Of a stretch of DNA of 64,000 nucleotides, positions 12,336-23,001 are shown one piece after another (within the stretch, counting starts at the first letter, position 1; every line of letters begins with the position of its first letter). The translations under genes were made by a program, and so were the position numbers. The notes beneath the pieces were generated by a model, which did no database searches, was not told the origin of the DNA, and saw only the letters and a program-made list of their open reading frames with translations. The stretch is from Gracilaria vermiculophylla. Its lineage: Eukaryota; Rhodophyta; Florideophyceae; Gracilariales; Gracilariaceae. The stretch spans positions 674,711 through 738,710 of the forward strand of contig JAHNZQ020003147.1 in assembly GCA_019155205.2 (NCBI GenBank), read 5' to 3'.

Positions 12336-12833
12336 TCAATTCTCCATCTCGTGCATCTGTTCAAAATACTCTGGCATATTGAAAAGATCTTCGTCGTCAC
12401 CATCCCTGCTAGAATCCTTGAGTTCGGCCATGAATGCAGAGTATTTCTGCTTTATGTGGGTGAATTTCTTTTTGCTACCTTTAGCGGTTCTGTTAATGTC
12501 ATGGCTGCTTTCAGTGAGCTTCACGGGGTCGGTTAAGACATCTTTTAGGCTTTTCTTTTGTTGCTTTCGATCGCCATAGCCAGCTTGCTTCATCATGGAA
12601 AACAAAAGATTAACTGTGTCATTGTCATAGGTCGGTTTGATTGGCACACTGTTGGATAGTGCCTGGCTTTGTTGGTTTCCTGGATGGGATATATTGCAGC
12701 CTGATGAAGTGAATTTTGTCTTGCCAGTAGTTTTTTCACTTAGTGCAATGGATGGGGCTTGAGATGCCGTAGCAATAGCTGCAAGCATGGGGTCTTGTCT
12801 TGAGGTGTTTGTCATGGCTGCAGCAGAGCTCAC
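12336..12833 (-). pseudogene. Possible Myb/SANT-like accessory ORF of the nested Harbinger element
   Basis: The 165-codon open frame encodes a Lys-rich stretch (TAKGSKKKFTHIKQKYSAFM) followed by an acidic tail. PIF/Harbinger elements usually carry a second ORF with a Myb/SANT-like DNA-binding protein, divergent from or convergent with the transposase. Its position next to the transposase fits that. The fold cannot be proven by eye. It continues upstream in frame with copia sequence, so its true start is uncertain (there is an ATG at 12833). Confidence 0.4.
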
Positions 12834-12984
12834 TTGGGTTTCGGGGAGGAAGAAAAACTTCTGGTACTACGAGATGAATGAACAAACGAACAGTTTTTCC
12901 TGGACCTACGTTGGCGGGAGATGGGCATTTGACCAAAAAATGTCTTGTGCACACATTGGCGCCAAATAGTTTCCATCGGGCAAC

Positions 12985-14280
12985 TTGTCCTTGTCCATAT
13001 GTGGAAAAGGCCTTAGTGTGATATCCAGTAGAGTTCTTCAGCCATTTGATACAGCGTTGATCGTCTTCAAGAAGAGCAAGCCGAAATTCAAACTTGAAAA
13101 TTTCTTGGTTCAGTTTCTTAAGGTGAAGTCCTGTTTTCAAACCTTCTCTGGCTGCGATAAATTCAGCTTCCGTCGTACTCAAAGCAACACATTTTGTCTT
13201 CGATGAATTCCATGATATCAGATAGTTATTCCAAAAACCAAAATGTCCATGAGTACTTTTTCTGTGTAATGAATTATCAGAAAATGAAGCATCACTCCAA
13301 ACCGTAACACGCGATTCTTGATTATTAGATGAATTTTTGAATGCGTAGAAAATTTGACATTCGGATCCATTTAAATATCTTAGGATACATTTCATCAATT
13401 TCCACATAGACTTGTTGTGCCAAGTCGTGTACCTTGATAACAGGTTGATTGCGTAGCATATGTTGAACCTTACACAACGGGAAATATATAGCAGCTTTCC
13501 CAGAAGGCTTCTGTACTTGTCAATTTGTATAATATCTTCTACTTCATTCAGCGCAGGTGGTTGAATTCCTGGCGGTAAAGGAGTTTTTCGAATCACTCCA
13601 TCTTTCATCTCGAATTCTTCAACAATCTTTTCTTCGACTTTTCGAGTAGAAAGGTGTATTTCGAATTCATCACGACGAATTTGCATTCTCAACGCTTCAG
13701 TCGAAAATTCTAAGTCATGGATCTCGAATTTCATTTTCACTGAAATTATGAACTTCTTTGCTTCATCAGGTACTAAGAATAGAACCAAATCTTCAACATG
13801 AAAGAACATAAGTTCCACTTTTTCTTCCGACTTTAGATAGTACAGGCACGCGACTGCGTGCGAGCGTATGAATCCGAGGTTATGGATAAAATTTTCCAAC
13901 CTCTTGTGCCAAAGTCTCGGTGCTCTCGAAGTTCCATATAGAGCACGTTTCGATCTCCAGCAAAGACCCTTCGTAATTTCGACGCCTTCAGGAAGGTAGA
14001 AGTTTACATTAGGATCCCTCACGGCATTCAGCAATGCAGAAACGAAGTCAATTGAGAACAAAGGATATTCTCGGAAGGCCATTGAAAGGCAGTAAAATAC
14101 GACAATACAAAAAGTGTCTAGACGTGAAGTTGGTGCAAAAGTAGCACCAAAGTCATATTTCAGCTGAAAACCTCGGACGAAAAGGCGAGCTTTGTACCTT
14201 TCGGACTTTGTTTTGTCCTGATACTTCTTAGTAAAGACGAATCTTGTCGAAATGACTTGATGATCAGATGGTACCTTCAC
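12985..14280 (-). pseudogene. Copia A reverse transcriptase-RNase H
   Basis: The frame holds the Ty1/copia RT pattern: KARLFVRGF, 'FSIDFVSALLNA', 'WRSKRALYGTSRAPRLW', then the active-site box. RNase H follows with WSDASFSDNSLHRKSTHGHFGFW and ALSTTEAEFIAAREG. The RT catalytic box reads HVEDL where active copia enzymes have YVDDL, so one of the two catalytic Asp positions is Glu. The 5' end of pol is in separate frames. This looks like a dead copy with a surprisingly long intact RT frame. Confidence 0.9.
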
Positions 14281-14858
14281 AACTTCATAGACATCAAACT
14301 TTCGCAGACCTTCGATTTCTAAATTAACAGCAGTATGTGAATTTTAGGCATCATTTCTCTTGGATACATCAAGCAAGCTAAGTGGAGCATCTTCAGTTTT
14401 GGAAATAAAACTCAAAAGAGACTCGGAACTTTCCATAAAGACTTCCGAAAGATCAGCAGCATCGTCTGTAGTCTCTTCATCAGAAATTAGTTTTTTTTTA
14501 TGATAAACCTCGTATCAACATCGTCAGGAATCCCAGGAAACTCTTTTGGTTTGGGTGAAGAGTGTGTAGATGCGAAAACAATTTCTGCTGACTCGAAGTT
14601 AAGCTTGATGAGTTCTGTAGAAGTTTTGCTGTATCCATGCATCAATCCAGGCTCAGTAATATTTTCTTGCTTTCTCCGTTTGTCCTTCTGAACGAAGGGG
14701 ATGACTTTGCATCCAAACGGTGCCAACCTTTCATAATTCTAGGTCCAACCATATCGATTAATGAATGACGTTTGGTGCTCAAAGGAAGAATGGAGAGAAC
14801 GATTGTAGAGGAATTTGGCTTGAATGACGGCAAACGACCAAAACGTAAGAGGTAGTGT

Positions 14859-15572
14859 TCATTGCATAAGCATTGGTCGATCCTTTTCCAGTAAAGAACG
14901 ATTCATGCGCTCCGCGAGACCCATTTCATCAGGAGTGGCAACAAACGAAAATTCTTGACGTGTATCATTTGAGATGCACAACGACTGAAAAGTTTTGCTC
15001 AAGGACGCTAAGCCTTGGTAAGTTGGAACTGTAGAAATAGCAATAGATCCATCTTTAATTAATCCAAAGATTCCACGGTATATATCGCTTTCCTTCCTAA
15101 AAAGAAGAAGATGACTGTATCTTGAAGCACCATCAACAAAAGGCTCCCAGGACTTGAATCCATCGACTGATTTGACAGGCATTTCACAAATCTCTGAGTG
15201 AAAAAATTCGTACAAGTAAGGATGAGGTTTTCGAAAATTTCTTCAAGGAACACTCCGAAGTGCCTTAGTTGCATTATAGACATCACAAGGATGGTCAAAT
15301 TTCACATCAGTGCGTAGTTTTAAATGTTTGATTTTGTCTTGAGGTAGATGTCCAAGCGAAGAGTGGATATCTACAGGATCTTGCTTTGCAATTTGTGAAA
15401 GTGTACACCTTTTTCGTTCGAGCTTCATAGTTATGAGCTGACATGAAACTTCAAGATGGCTTATAGTAATATCTCCCAGTCTCAAAATTCTCGTGCCATT
15501 TTCATTAAGATATAGAACACCTTTGCTTTCAAACTTTATTAGTGACACACTATTCACACTCAGATCTGGCAC
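14859..15572 (-). pseudogene. Copia A GAG-pre-integrase and integrase fragments
   Basis: 15243-15572 contains 'HSSLGHLPQDKIKHLKL' followed by a Cys, the GAG-pre-integrase zinc region. 14859-15215 contains 'EPFVDGASRYSHLLLFRKES' (integrase core, first Asp) and 'DEMGLAERMNRSLLE' (Glu region). They are in different frames separated by stops. The order and spacing are those of Ty1/copia pol. Confidence 0.85.
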
Positions 15573-15612
15573 GTACTAAACGTTGTGAATAGAAATGACC
15601 GTTTTCCTTGTT

Positions 15613-16541
15613 TCAAATAAAATTTTCAATACCAGTGATGGGCATGTTTCCAGATTCACATTCTACGAGACCTGAATATACCTTAAGGTCACCAACAATC
15701 ATATTCGAATCACTAAAAAAGTGCTCGATTGCTCCTGAGTCTAGAACAACTACATTCGGAAGCTTCTGTACATTCGAATTTACCACAGCAGTAGTATTAA
15801 GCTGACCCTTTGTCTTATCAGCCTCATTTGGCTTTTTGTAAATTTTTGATTTCGGGTCCGAGTTGCAGTAGTCGGCAGTGTGACTAGACTTATTGCAAAA
15901 ATCACAATGGTACTGAATTTGCTTTATATTCCTTGCCTTTGTTGAAAAATTGGACTTAAATTCCTTCGTCTTTCTGCCATACATCATTTCGAAAGAGGGA
16001 GAATTGACATAAACTTGTATCTCGGCTTTCAGCCGATGATAGTCGGAATTGTCTTGAGTCGACTGAAAGAAAAGAAATTCTGTAAGTTGAAAGTCACGTT
16101 CCAAACCTTTCAGAATATGGTCCGACATTTCAGTGTCGTCGACCGAGACATCCAGGTCGATCAGAGCATATGTAGCACCTGCATTCTTCTGAAGATATGT
16201 CATAATGTCGAACGAACAAGACTCGATAGTAACTTTCGCAGAGCTGTTCTTGCGGTTTGAGTATTCCGCTTACTGGTTGAGCTGTGATGTTAGCGAAGAG
16301 CAGTCCAAATATCTCCCGAACGCGTGAGGTTACGGACAAGGTAGTACTCTTCCGGCGAAATAATTTTCTTGATAAGAAATGTTGTTCTTGCTTCATCTTG
16401 GTGTTCATCATCAGGTGCGTCGACTTCTTCATGTAAGTGTTGATGAAGGTCAGGAGACTTCAAGAAGGCAAGCATTAAGTTCCTCCAAGTAATCCAGTTT
16501 CTCCGCTTCAAAGGAGCCATTCTGGTACCGTCACTCGACAT
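15613..16541 (-). pseudogene. Copia A Gag and aspartic protease
   Basis: Gag starts at the ATG at 16541 (MSSDGTRMAPLKRRNWITWR...) and breaks near 16290. A second frame (15613-16203) continues with a zinc knuckle, CDFCNKSSHTADYC (C-x2-C-x4-H-x4-C), and the protease active site VVVLDSGAIEHFF (DSGA). These are the standard copia Gag-PR features. The frame change makes it non-functional. Confidence 0.85.
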
Positions 16542-16568
16542 GATTGAACGTCGGGACTGTTAATCAGT

Positions 16569-16875
16569 TGAACAGTGAGGTTGAGGATAAAGGAAAATGA
16601 TTCTTGGTAAATCTTCTCAGACGTATTGCTGAGATCTTCTACTCAAAGAGTGATATTTTTTTGGTTCTGATGATGGCTCTGAACTATTGCAACTTGCTCC
16701 TTATACTTTATAGGCATAGCCATGCTGGTATGATAGTGTGCTATGATGCGATATGATAGGGATATAATAAGTTCATAAGTGTAATGTAGAAATTCTATGA
16801 AATTTCAATATGTGTAATCGCCAGTTTTCATAAAGATTGTCTTATCGGCTTCCATAGTTGACGTGGCAATTTACA
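16569..16875 (-). repeat. Right (5') LTR of copia A
   Basis: Direct partner of 10189-10491, with TG and CA ends. The minus-strand sequence just inside it (ACTGATTAACAG...) does not match initiator tRNA-Met, in contrast to copia B. Whether it primes from another tRNA cannot be decided by eye. Confidence 0.9.
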
Positions 16876-17133
16876 ATCTGATAGTGCCGTAGGACAGTTT
16901 ACACTGGTAAAGTATACCAATCGACGGCGCCACTTGCGTCTTTTGGGAATCGAGCGGGGTGGCGACCACAACCACAGTAAACAATACCTGAGGATCACAA
17001 TCCCCGTCTTCTTCCATAAAAGACAACTAGGGACGTTGGGGGTGGCCCCATCCAGGTTTCACGGACTGTAGGAGGCCAATGAACTTCATATGTACTTCAG
17101 GAGGCCAATTAACCCCATATGTGGGAGGCCAAT
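16876..17133. other. Spacer between copia A and Harbinger B
   Basis: This short GC-richer stretch includes the thrice-repeated phrase 'aggccaatt' around 17072-17133. No gene is seen. Confidence 0.4.
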
Positions 17134-17148
17134 TAGGCGTTTTTAATT
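17134..17148 (+). repeat. Left terminal inverted repeat of Harbinger B
   Basis: TAGGCGTTTTTAATT, the exact reverse complement of 19835-19849. The sequence beyond 15 bp diverges between the two ends. Confidence 0.75.
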
Positions 17149-17285
17149 CGGGGAACTCAGTGCTATTTCTAAGGCTCCTTTTTTGGCATGTTCCTTATAT
17201 TGAAATAACGTGCTCATTTCGAAATAGGACCCCAGCATGTTTGAAGTCATCTGCTTCTCTCTCTTCTGCCACCAGGCATTCCATC

Positions 17286-18420
17286 ATGAACGAGGACTCC
17301 GACGACAACACCTCCACCGTTATGGCATTTATGTCAGAATTTGTAGCTCAACAGAAACACACACAGCGTCTTTTGTAGCAAGGAAACATTGCGGCAAATA
17401 GTTTTATTCGCTCTGCTACACACAAATCTGATCACGAGGAAAGTAAAACTTTTATCTATTGACCGGGACGAGGTTATACCCTTTTCCTCCACAAGGCCAC
17501 TTACGTCCGCCGGCATCCCTCAGGTATATACAAGTACGTGCGCATTCAGGACCTCGACGTACAACTGTTTAACAAGATCACGCATTTACCTCTTACAGAG
17601 TTTGACATTGTACACCACTTTGCTGAGGTAGAACTCCGGAAAGCTTTCGACTTTCGCCATCAATTCCATCCAGAGACAGTAAAAGCTCCAAGGAAGAGAA
17701 ATTTGAACACGCATGAAATACTGTTATTTCAATTCGACGTTTTCGGAGAACCGAACGAAGGAAATCAGGGTTAGGAGCACATGGTATTGAAGTATGGAAT
17801 GTCTGTTGGTAGCGTTTCAAATTATTTCATACACGGAGTAGTGGCTTGGCATAAAAGTCTGGACGCAGTCACGCCAAGACTTATGCCATGGCCATCTGAT
17901 GACGAAAGGTTAAACATGGAGGGACTTTCGATAGGATTTCCTCTCTGTATCTTTTCCGTTGATGGGAACAAAAGCAAGCGATGGCGTCCAGGTGACGCAA
18001 AGGAGCAAGAAACGGCGTACGATGGGTACAAAAAGCCCCGCTGTTGAACTTTATTGGTGTCCTGTGATACATTTGGAAGGTTTATTCGAGTGGAGTTTTG
18101 TGATGATGTTGCGGAATCCGATCGTAGTTTGTACACTAACTCAGATGTGTATCGTAACCGCAAGGCATACCTTGCAGATGGACATCATGGAATGGCTGAT
18201 ATGGGGTTTGCTGGTGATGGTGAGCTTGTAGTCCCACACAAACGGACTGAAAGTACTTCTTGGTTGTATCGAAATGAGCACAATAAGGGCATACGGGAGC
18301 AAAGGATGGTTAACAAGTGTGGCATAGGGTTTATTAACAACAGATATAGATTGTTCCTTGGGTGCTAGCCTTTTGAGAAAGATCTGTTTCCTATTGCGTA
18401 CCGCATTATTTTTAATGGTA
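17286..18420 (+). pseudogene. Harbinger B transposase (DDE_Tnp_4), broken
   Basis: A nearly complete transposase can be followed through one dominant frame from the ATG at 17286 (MNEDSDDNTSTV...), with stops and small frame changes. The central part has 'SVGSVSNYF' (helix-turn-helix-like), then 'FPLCIFSVDGNKSKRWRPG' with the first catalytic Asp. 'YDGYKKPRC' is followed by 'LLVSCDTFGRFI', and then 'DGHHGMADMGFAGDGELVVP'. The end reads REQRMVNKCGIGFINNRYR. At the usual position of the catalytic Glu I read Lys in this last block, a possible inactivating change. At least three in-frame stops are present. Confidence 0.75.
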
Positions 18421-18617
18421 AATAACTGGTAGTTTGGTCGTAAAGGATTCGCGCTTCCAACCAGAGACAGATACGTGGAGAAACGTTAGCGAGCAGACGT
18501 TTCAGATGATGAGTAGTGTAAGTGGTGTGTCAAGTCCTTCGCTACGTTCGCCTGTGGCTCGCTTTGCTGCGGACTTGGCGCGCAGCGCTCGATGCGTTAC
18601 TAAACCTTTCACTTAGC

Positions 18618-19517
18618 TCAAATGGTTCCTTCAGCCTCATCCGTTGCTTCCGATTGCGACCGCACGGCCACGTTTTCTGTGTTTGGCTGCGTTCCAGCGG
18701 CACAAGGGTAGTTGATAACGGGTTTCGGGACGAGCATGTTTGAATCCATGTTCAGAGGTGGTTGACTGGTTGACGCCATAGAACGTAGTGGGGCTGTGGA
18801 GATGCTTGGAACAGGAAGGTTGTTCTTCTGTGCATAAAGTACGAGAAGCGCACTGAACTGTTTTGCCTGTCTTGACGATACTGCGAAGCTAGCCATTGCT
18901 GCATTCGCGCTAAGGGTTTGAACTATTAGAAGATGCCGATCTGCTGCGCGACGCTCCTACACTCGTTTCTTAATGATTTTCTCTTTCTCTTTCTTCTCTT
19001 TTTCATAATCCGCCTTTCATTTTGCGAGGCGTTTGGCCTTTTCTCTACACGATTCCTGACGTCTTGAAAGTGTTTTCGCTGAACTATTCTCTGTTGTAAC
19101 GTTCTTCTCTGATTCTATTTTGAATTCAAAAAGGGCTTGGTGCAAGAGATGCTGAGCATCTCCTTCTTTTGCGCATGGTAGTACAATGGCAAATATCATC
19201 GTAGTATCTCCATCTCTAGCGTCCGCAACATGAACATTTTTGGCCTGTTTCAAAGCAACAGACGCTGTGTATTGCACATTTAAAGCTTTCACGGTTGCCA
19301 CATACCCTGTATGCCATAAAGCCTCATACAAAAGCTGTTCTTTGAGCACTGTTTGGTCTGGTACGTGACGTTGTGCAGAGATGTTTGCTACCTGAGAGCA
19401 CGTAGTTTCGCGTATTTTTGCTTTCTGCGTTGGTGCGCCGAAATCTACAAGTTTTTGTAAAATCAATGCTTTTTCAAGCTTCTTAGGCACAAAACGATGG
19501 TTTGTCGTGGAGCTCAA
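18618..19517 (-). pseudogene. Harbinger B second ORF(s), likely DNA-binding accessory protein
   Basis: Two adjacent minus-strand frames (19017-19517 and 18618-18896) lie tail-to-tail with the transposase. The upstream one contains 'QKLVDFGAPTQKAKIRETTCSQVANIS', a conserved-looking basic helical segment, and ends Lys/Arg-rich. The downstream one is Ser/Pro/Gln-rich. In this family the second ORF usually encodes a Myb/SANT-like protein needed for transposition. The assignment is by position, not by a clear domain. Confidence 0.45.
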
Positions 19518-19834
19518 TGGGGTGGTGGCTGGACGCCATTGGTGTGTTGGATACCTCTGCTGCTAAAAGGTTAACAGTTGTGCTTGCGTTTGGAGAGAGA
19601 CTGCTCTGGGTCGGAATCATGGCGTTTGAGTCCATGTCTTGGTTGAAATGCAGCTCGGGGCATGGTTCTCGAAGCTTAGTAATAGCGGGAGAACTCCGAT
19701 CAGACTTACTAGAATAACAATTTGAGACACTAATTCAAAACAGCAGAACATTTTAACACAAATTCTACTACCAAATTAAAACGGGTACGGCTGCCATTCA
19801 CTAAGGTATCGCCTACATAAGCTTAGTTTCTCTT

Positions 19835-19849
19835 AATTAAAAACGCCTA
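19835..19849 (-). repeat. Right terminal inverted repeat of Harbinger B
   Basis: AATTAAAAACGCCTA, the reverse complement of the left TIR. Confidence 0.75.
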
Positions 19850-19864
19850 TCCGGCAGTAGACAC

Positions 19865-19983
19865 TGATATCGTGAAGCAATGCCCGGGGATCGAGGCGTC
19901 GCAGGAGCCGCCGGGTCTGGGCTTTATTGTGAAATAATGGGTGAGAGTCAACCCTTGGTACGTGAACCTAGTGTGTGATGACA
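19865..19983 (-). repeat. 3' LTR of copia B (119 bp)
   Basis: It starts TGATATCGTGAAGCAATG and ends GTGTGTGATGACA. On the minus strand it contains an AATAAA polyadenylation motif (CACAATAAAGCCC), expected in an LTR. The LTR is unusually short for a full-length copia element. Confidence 0.93.
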
Positions 19984-20016
19984 AGGGTTTGCCACCGTTG
20001 CCGAGGTGAGGGGCTA

Positions 20017-21840
20017 TTAAGTCAGGTGTGTGTGTGTGATGACAGCGTTGGGGACTTCAGCGGTTACTCGCAGAGGCGGCGGGGGCATCAGGTGAAGTTT
20101 GCAGGTAAGGTGTGTAAAAGCCGCGAGCTTCAAGGTCTTGGTACAAATTTCGGCTGTGTTGTCAGCATATGGAATGTGGTGAAGCGCAATGTTGCCGTGG
20201 TGGAGATGTTCTCGAAGGAAGCGGTGTTTGACGACGATGAATTTCCTTCTGCGAGTTGTTCCCGTGTTTAACGCCACTGCAATTGCAGCTTGGCTATCAA
20301 TCATGAATGGGGTTGGTGGTAAGGGGCAGCGGTACAGAAAATCGATGAGGCGGCGGAGGAAGAGAGCGTTCTGGACGGTTGTTGTGGCAGAGATGTATTC
20401 GACTTCGCACGTCGACAGGGTTTGGGTGTGCTGGAGTTTAGACGACCAGTCTACGGGATTACCGGCGAGGCAGAAGATGATCCCTGTGGTAGATTTGCGG
20501 GTAGCCGGGTCGCCCGCATAGTCTGCGTCCGCGAATCTGCGGAGGTTTTCGCTTTTGGATTTTATATACAGGATGCCGTGATGAGCAGTGCGTTTGAGGT
20601 ATCGGCCGACAGCTTTGAGGTGGGTAAAGTGCCAGGCTGACGGACGTTGCGAGGCGCGCGCAAGATTGCTGGCAATGAATGCCAGGTCGGGGCGTGTTTC
20701 GTCTACAAGCCACCTCAATTCTCCGACGATTTCGCGATAGCGTGCGGCCTCCTTGGTATTCATTTGTGTATCATTCTGATTGGGCCGACGGATGCTGAGA
20801 CCTGTTGTGTATTGGTTTTTTCCTCCATTTGCATGTTGCAGTCCCAGTTTGGTCAGGATGCTGTGTACTGTCTCTGGTTGTGCCAGATGTATTGAGCCGT
20901 CGTTGCTGTAAGTGAGGGTCCAACCTGTGTATCTAGAGGGACGGCCAAGTCGTTTTATGTTGTATTTTCGCTGAATTTGGGAGTAGAGGGTGTCTGACAG
21001 GGATGTGTGGATGATTGCGACTAGAAAATCGTCAATATTGAGGCATGTGATAGAGTAAGAGGATGGAGAGAAGCGTCGGTTAAAGAGTGCGGGGTCGTCC
21101 TCTGATTGTTGGTGGCCAAGTGCCTTGAGGTATTGCCAGGGTTTTCTGAGGTACGTGAAAGCGGCAGATGGGGAGCCGTATATGTTTTTGATCGAAAGTC
21201 CAGCGGGTGAACTATGTTTAAAGGAGCCGTCGAATTGTGGGTGTTGTCGTATGTACACCGGTTTTGAGTGGTCATAGGTTTCTTGTGGGAAGGCGGAGCT
21301 GATGTCGAAGTTTTCGAGGTGAAGGTAGTTTTGAACGCTGTGAGCGATGACAAGACGTGTTGTGGACATATGAGAAAGGTGGGCCGCGGTTTTTGCGGGG
21401 TCGAAGTGTGTGAATGGTTTCATTAGGTCGCCGCGAATGGAGCATCGGGCTTTGTGTTCTATTATGTTGCCATGTGAGTCACGTTTGTATCGGTACGTCA
21501 TTTTTAGTGATACGAGTTTTGCGTTGGGGGGTGTGGAGGAAGCTGGGAGCCAATGGATTGACTTCATCTTGTTTGACTTGGATAGTTCCGGGTTGTGTGC
21601 ATTTTCCCAATGTGCAGCGTCCGGATATGTGAGAGCTTGCTTCCAAGAGAGGGGAGGTGGTGTTGTCGTCGTGATTGTGGTGGGAGTGTCGTGCCAATGG
21701 AAGGCCTTGAAGGCTTTTGCGTATGTGAGAGCGGGGTCACAGGTTGGGTCGTATGGGTGGAAGTCAGAGAAACGGACTCGGCGGTACTGGCCAGATCCGA
21801 GGATAAGAACCATGATGTTGTTGGTATCGATGCCATGCAT
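20017..21840 (-). pseudogene. Copia B reverse transcriptase-RNase H (607 codons open)
   Basis: This is a long intact frame with copia RT motifs: KARCSIRGDLMKP, 'ENFDISSAFPQE', 'NIYGSPSAAF' and the catalytic box LNIDDFLVA. The box keeps both Asp but has Asn where Tyr is usual. Later come 'GELRWLVDETRPDLAFIASNLARA' and RNase H blocks FADADYAGDPATRKSTTG and TLSTCEVEYISATT. The end is 'VVKHRFLREHLHHGNIALHHI'. The frame alone looks translatable, but upstream pol and gag are in other frames, so the element is called defective. It is the best preserved retrotransposon domain in the window. Confidence 0.88.
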
Positions 21841-21936
21841 GTAGTGGCAGGGTGTTCCGCGGTTATCGAGTTTCGTTTGTTTCGTGTGGCTCTTGTGGAA
21901 GAATGCGTAACCGAGTTGACCAAATGGTAAGAGAAG

Positions 21937-22914
21937 CTAGTGCGGTGGCGGTCGTTTGTGCCAGGATTCGAAAGACGTTTGTCGAATGGAGTGGTGATAT
22001 ATGAGATTGTATTTAAAGGCGGCGTCCCAAACTGCTTCTTCCCAATATTCGGCTGAATGGCTGCTGTGCAGGAGAGATGAGCGCGCAGCTTGGAGAAGAG
22101 TGCGGTTGATTCTTTCAGCTATGGAGTTTTGTTGTGGAGTGTACGGGAAGGAAGTGACGTGCAATGTGTCAAGGCTTCTGCAGAGGTGAGAATTTTTGCT
22201 GCTGAGGTATTAATTGGCGTTATCCGTGACGTATATTTTGGGTTACGTTCCTGTTCGGTTGTGCACGTGGTTGGCGATGAACTCGACGTGGGCGGGCAGC
22301 GCCTTGCGATTTTTCCCGAAACATACGTGTAAGAATCTTCTGAACATGTCGATGAATGTGATCATGTATAAGTTGCCATGGGCAGATGGTTGGGGGAGTG
22401 GACCGCATATGTCCGATGATTGTGCTTCGCCAAGAGAGTATTGGTGAGTGATGGGACGATGTGGGCGTGCAATGAGCTTACCTTGAAGACAGGGGCTGCA
22501 TGTGAGGGGGTTCGGTTGCGATTCAAAAGAGGGAGGTATATTAAGGAGCTTCTGCTTTGCAATTTTGGCAATAGTGCTGAGGGTGATGTGGTTGAGGATT
22601 AGATGCCATCGGTGAAGGTCCCGCGTAGTTCCGCGAGGAGATGGATGGGGAGAGTGCGGCATGTGTGCATCGGTCAAAGATGCGGGGGTTCTGCTGTCCG
22701 TTTCGGGCTGAGGGTGTGGTCTAATGTTTCGTCGCGCTCGTGGAGGGTCGCATTGCGGGATGGAGGGAAGGTCGGGTTCGGCGAAGGGATGCGTTGACGT
22801 CTCTGACGTAGCCAGAAGGGCTTGGGATTTAATGAATGAGGTATCCAGTACGTAGGCGCCATCACCCCAGGTGGCAATGCCGAGAACTTGAGGTGCCTTG
22901 GTTCTGCTGAACAA
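21937..22914 (-). pseudogene. Copia B integrase
   Basis: 22243-22914 has the pre-integrase pattern 'HRWHLILNHITLSTIAKIA' with CSPC, then SSDICGPLPQPSAHGNLYMITFID, the core with the first Asp. 21937-22164 has 'YTPQQNSIAERINRTLLQAAR', containing the catalytic Glu region. The two parts are in different frames. Confidence 0.85.
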
Positions 22915-23001
22915 GTGGGCTCGTCGTGGGAGGAAGAGTATGGGTCACAACGCGGAGACTAAGGTTTGTACGGAGATGAGATTCCCTTGCACTGCGGGGT
23001 T

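Larger units (their letters stand above)
10189..16875 (-). mobile_element. Ty1/copia LTR retrotransposon A (minus strand, with nested Harbinger)
   Basis: Two ~305-bp direct repeats beginning TGAACAGTGAG and ending GGCAATTTACA flank gag-protease-integrase-RT-RNaseH remnants in copia order on the minus strand. On the minus strand a purine-rich AGGGGAA lies directly before the 3' LTR (10492-10500), as expected for a polypurine tract. Gag begins only ~27 bp inside the 5' LTR. No matching target-site duplication is visible beside the LTRs. Stops and frame breaks are frequent. A PIF/Harbinger-type transposon lies between the RNaseH end and the 3' LTR. Confidence 0.9.
17136..19847 (+). mobile_element. 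PIF/Harbinger-type DNA transposon B
   Basis: A 15-bp inverted repeat, TAGGCGTTTTTAATT at 17134-17148 and its exact reverse complement at 19835-19849, bounds a broken DDE_Tnp_4 transposase on the + strand and two accessory frames on the minus strand. Flanks are TTA (17133-17135) and TAT (19848-19850), close to but not an exact 3-bp TTA/TAA duplication. The two-ORF layout and size (2.7 kb) fit PIF/Harbinger. Copia B begins only 15 bp beyond its right end. Confidence 0.75.

Noticed and set aside
16541..16568. Primer-binding site of copia A matching a tRNA-Asn anticodon arm
   Set aside because: A few bases (CTGTTAA) match an Asn anticodon loop but the flanking stem does not pair, so the match is too weak to claim.
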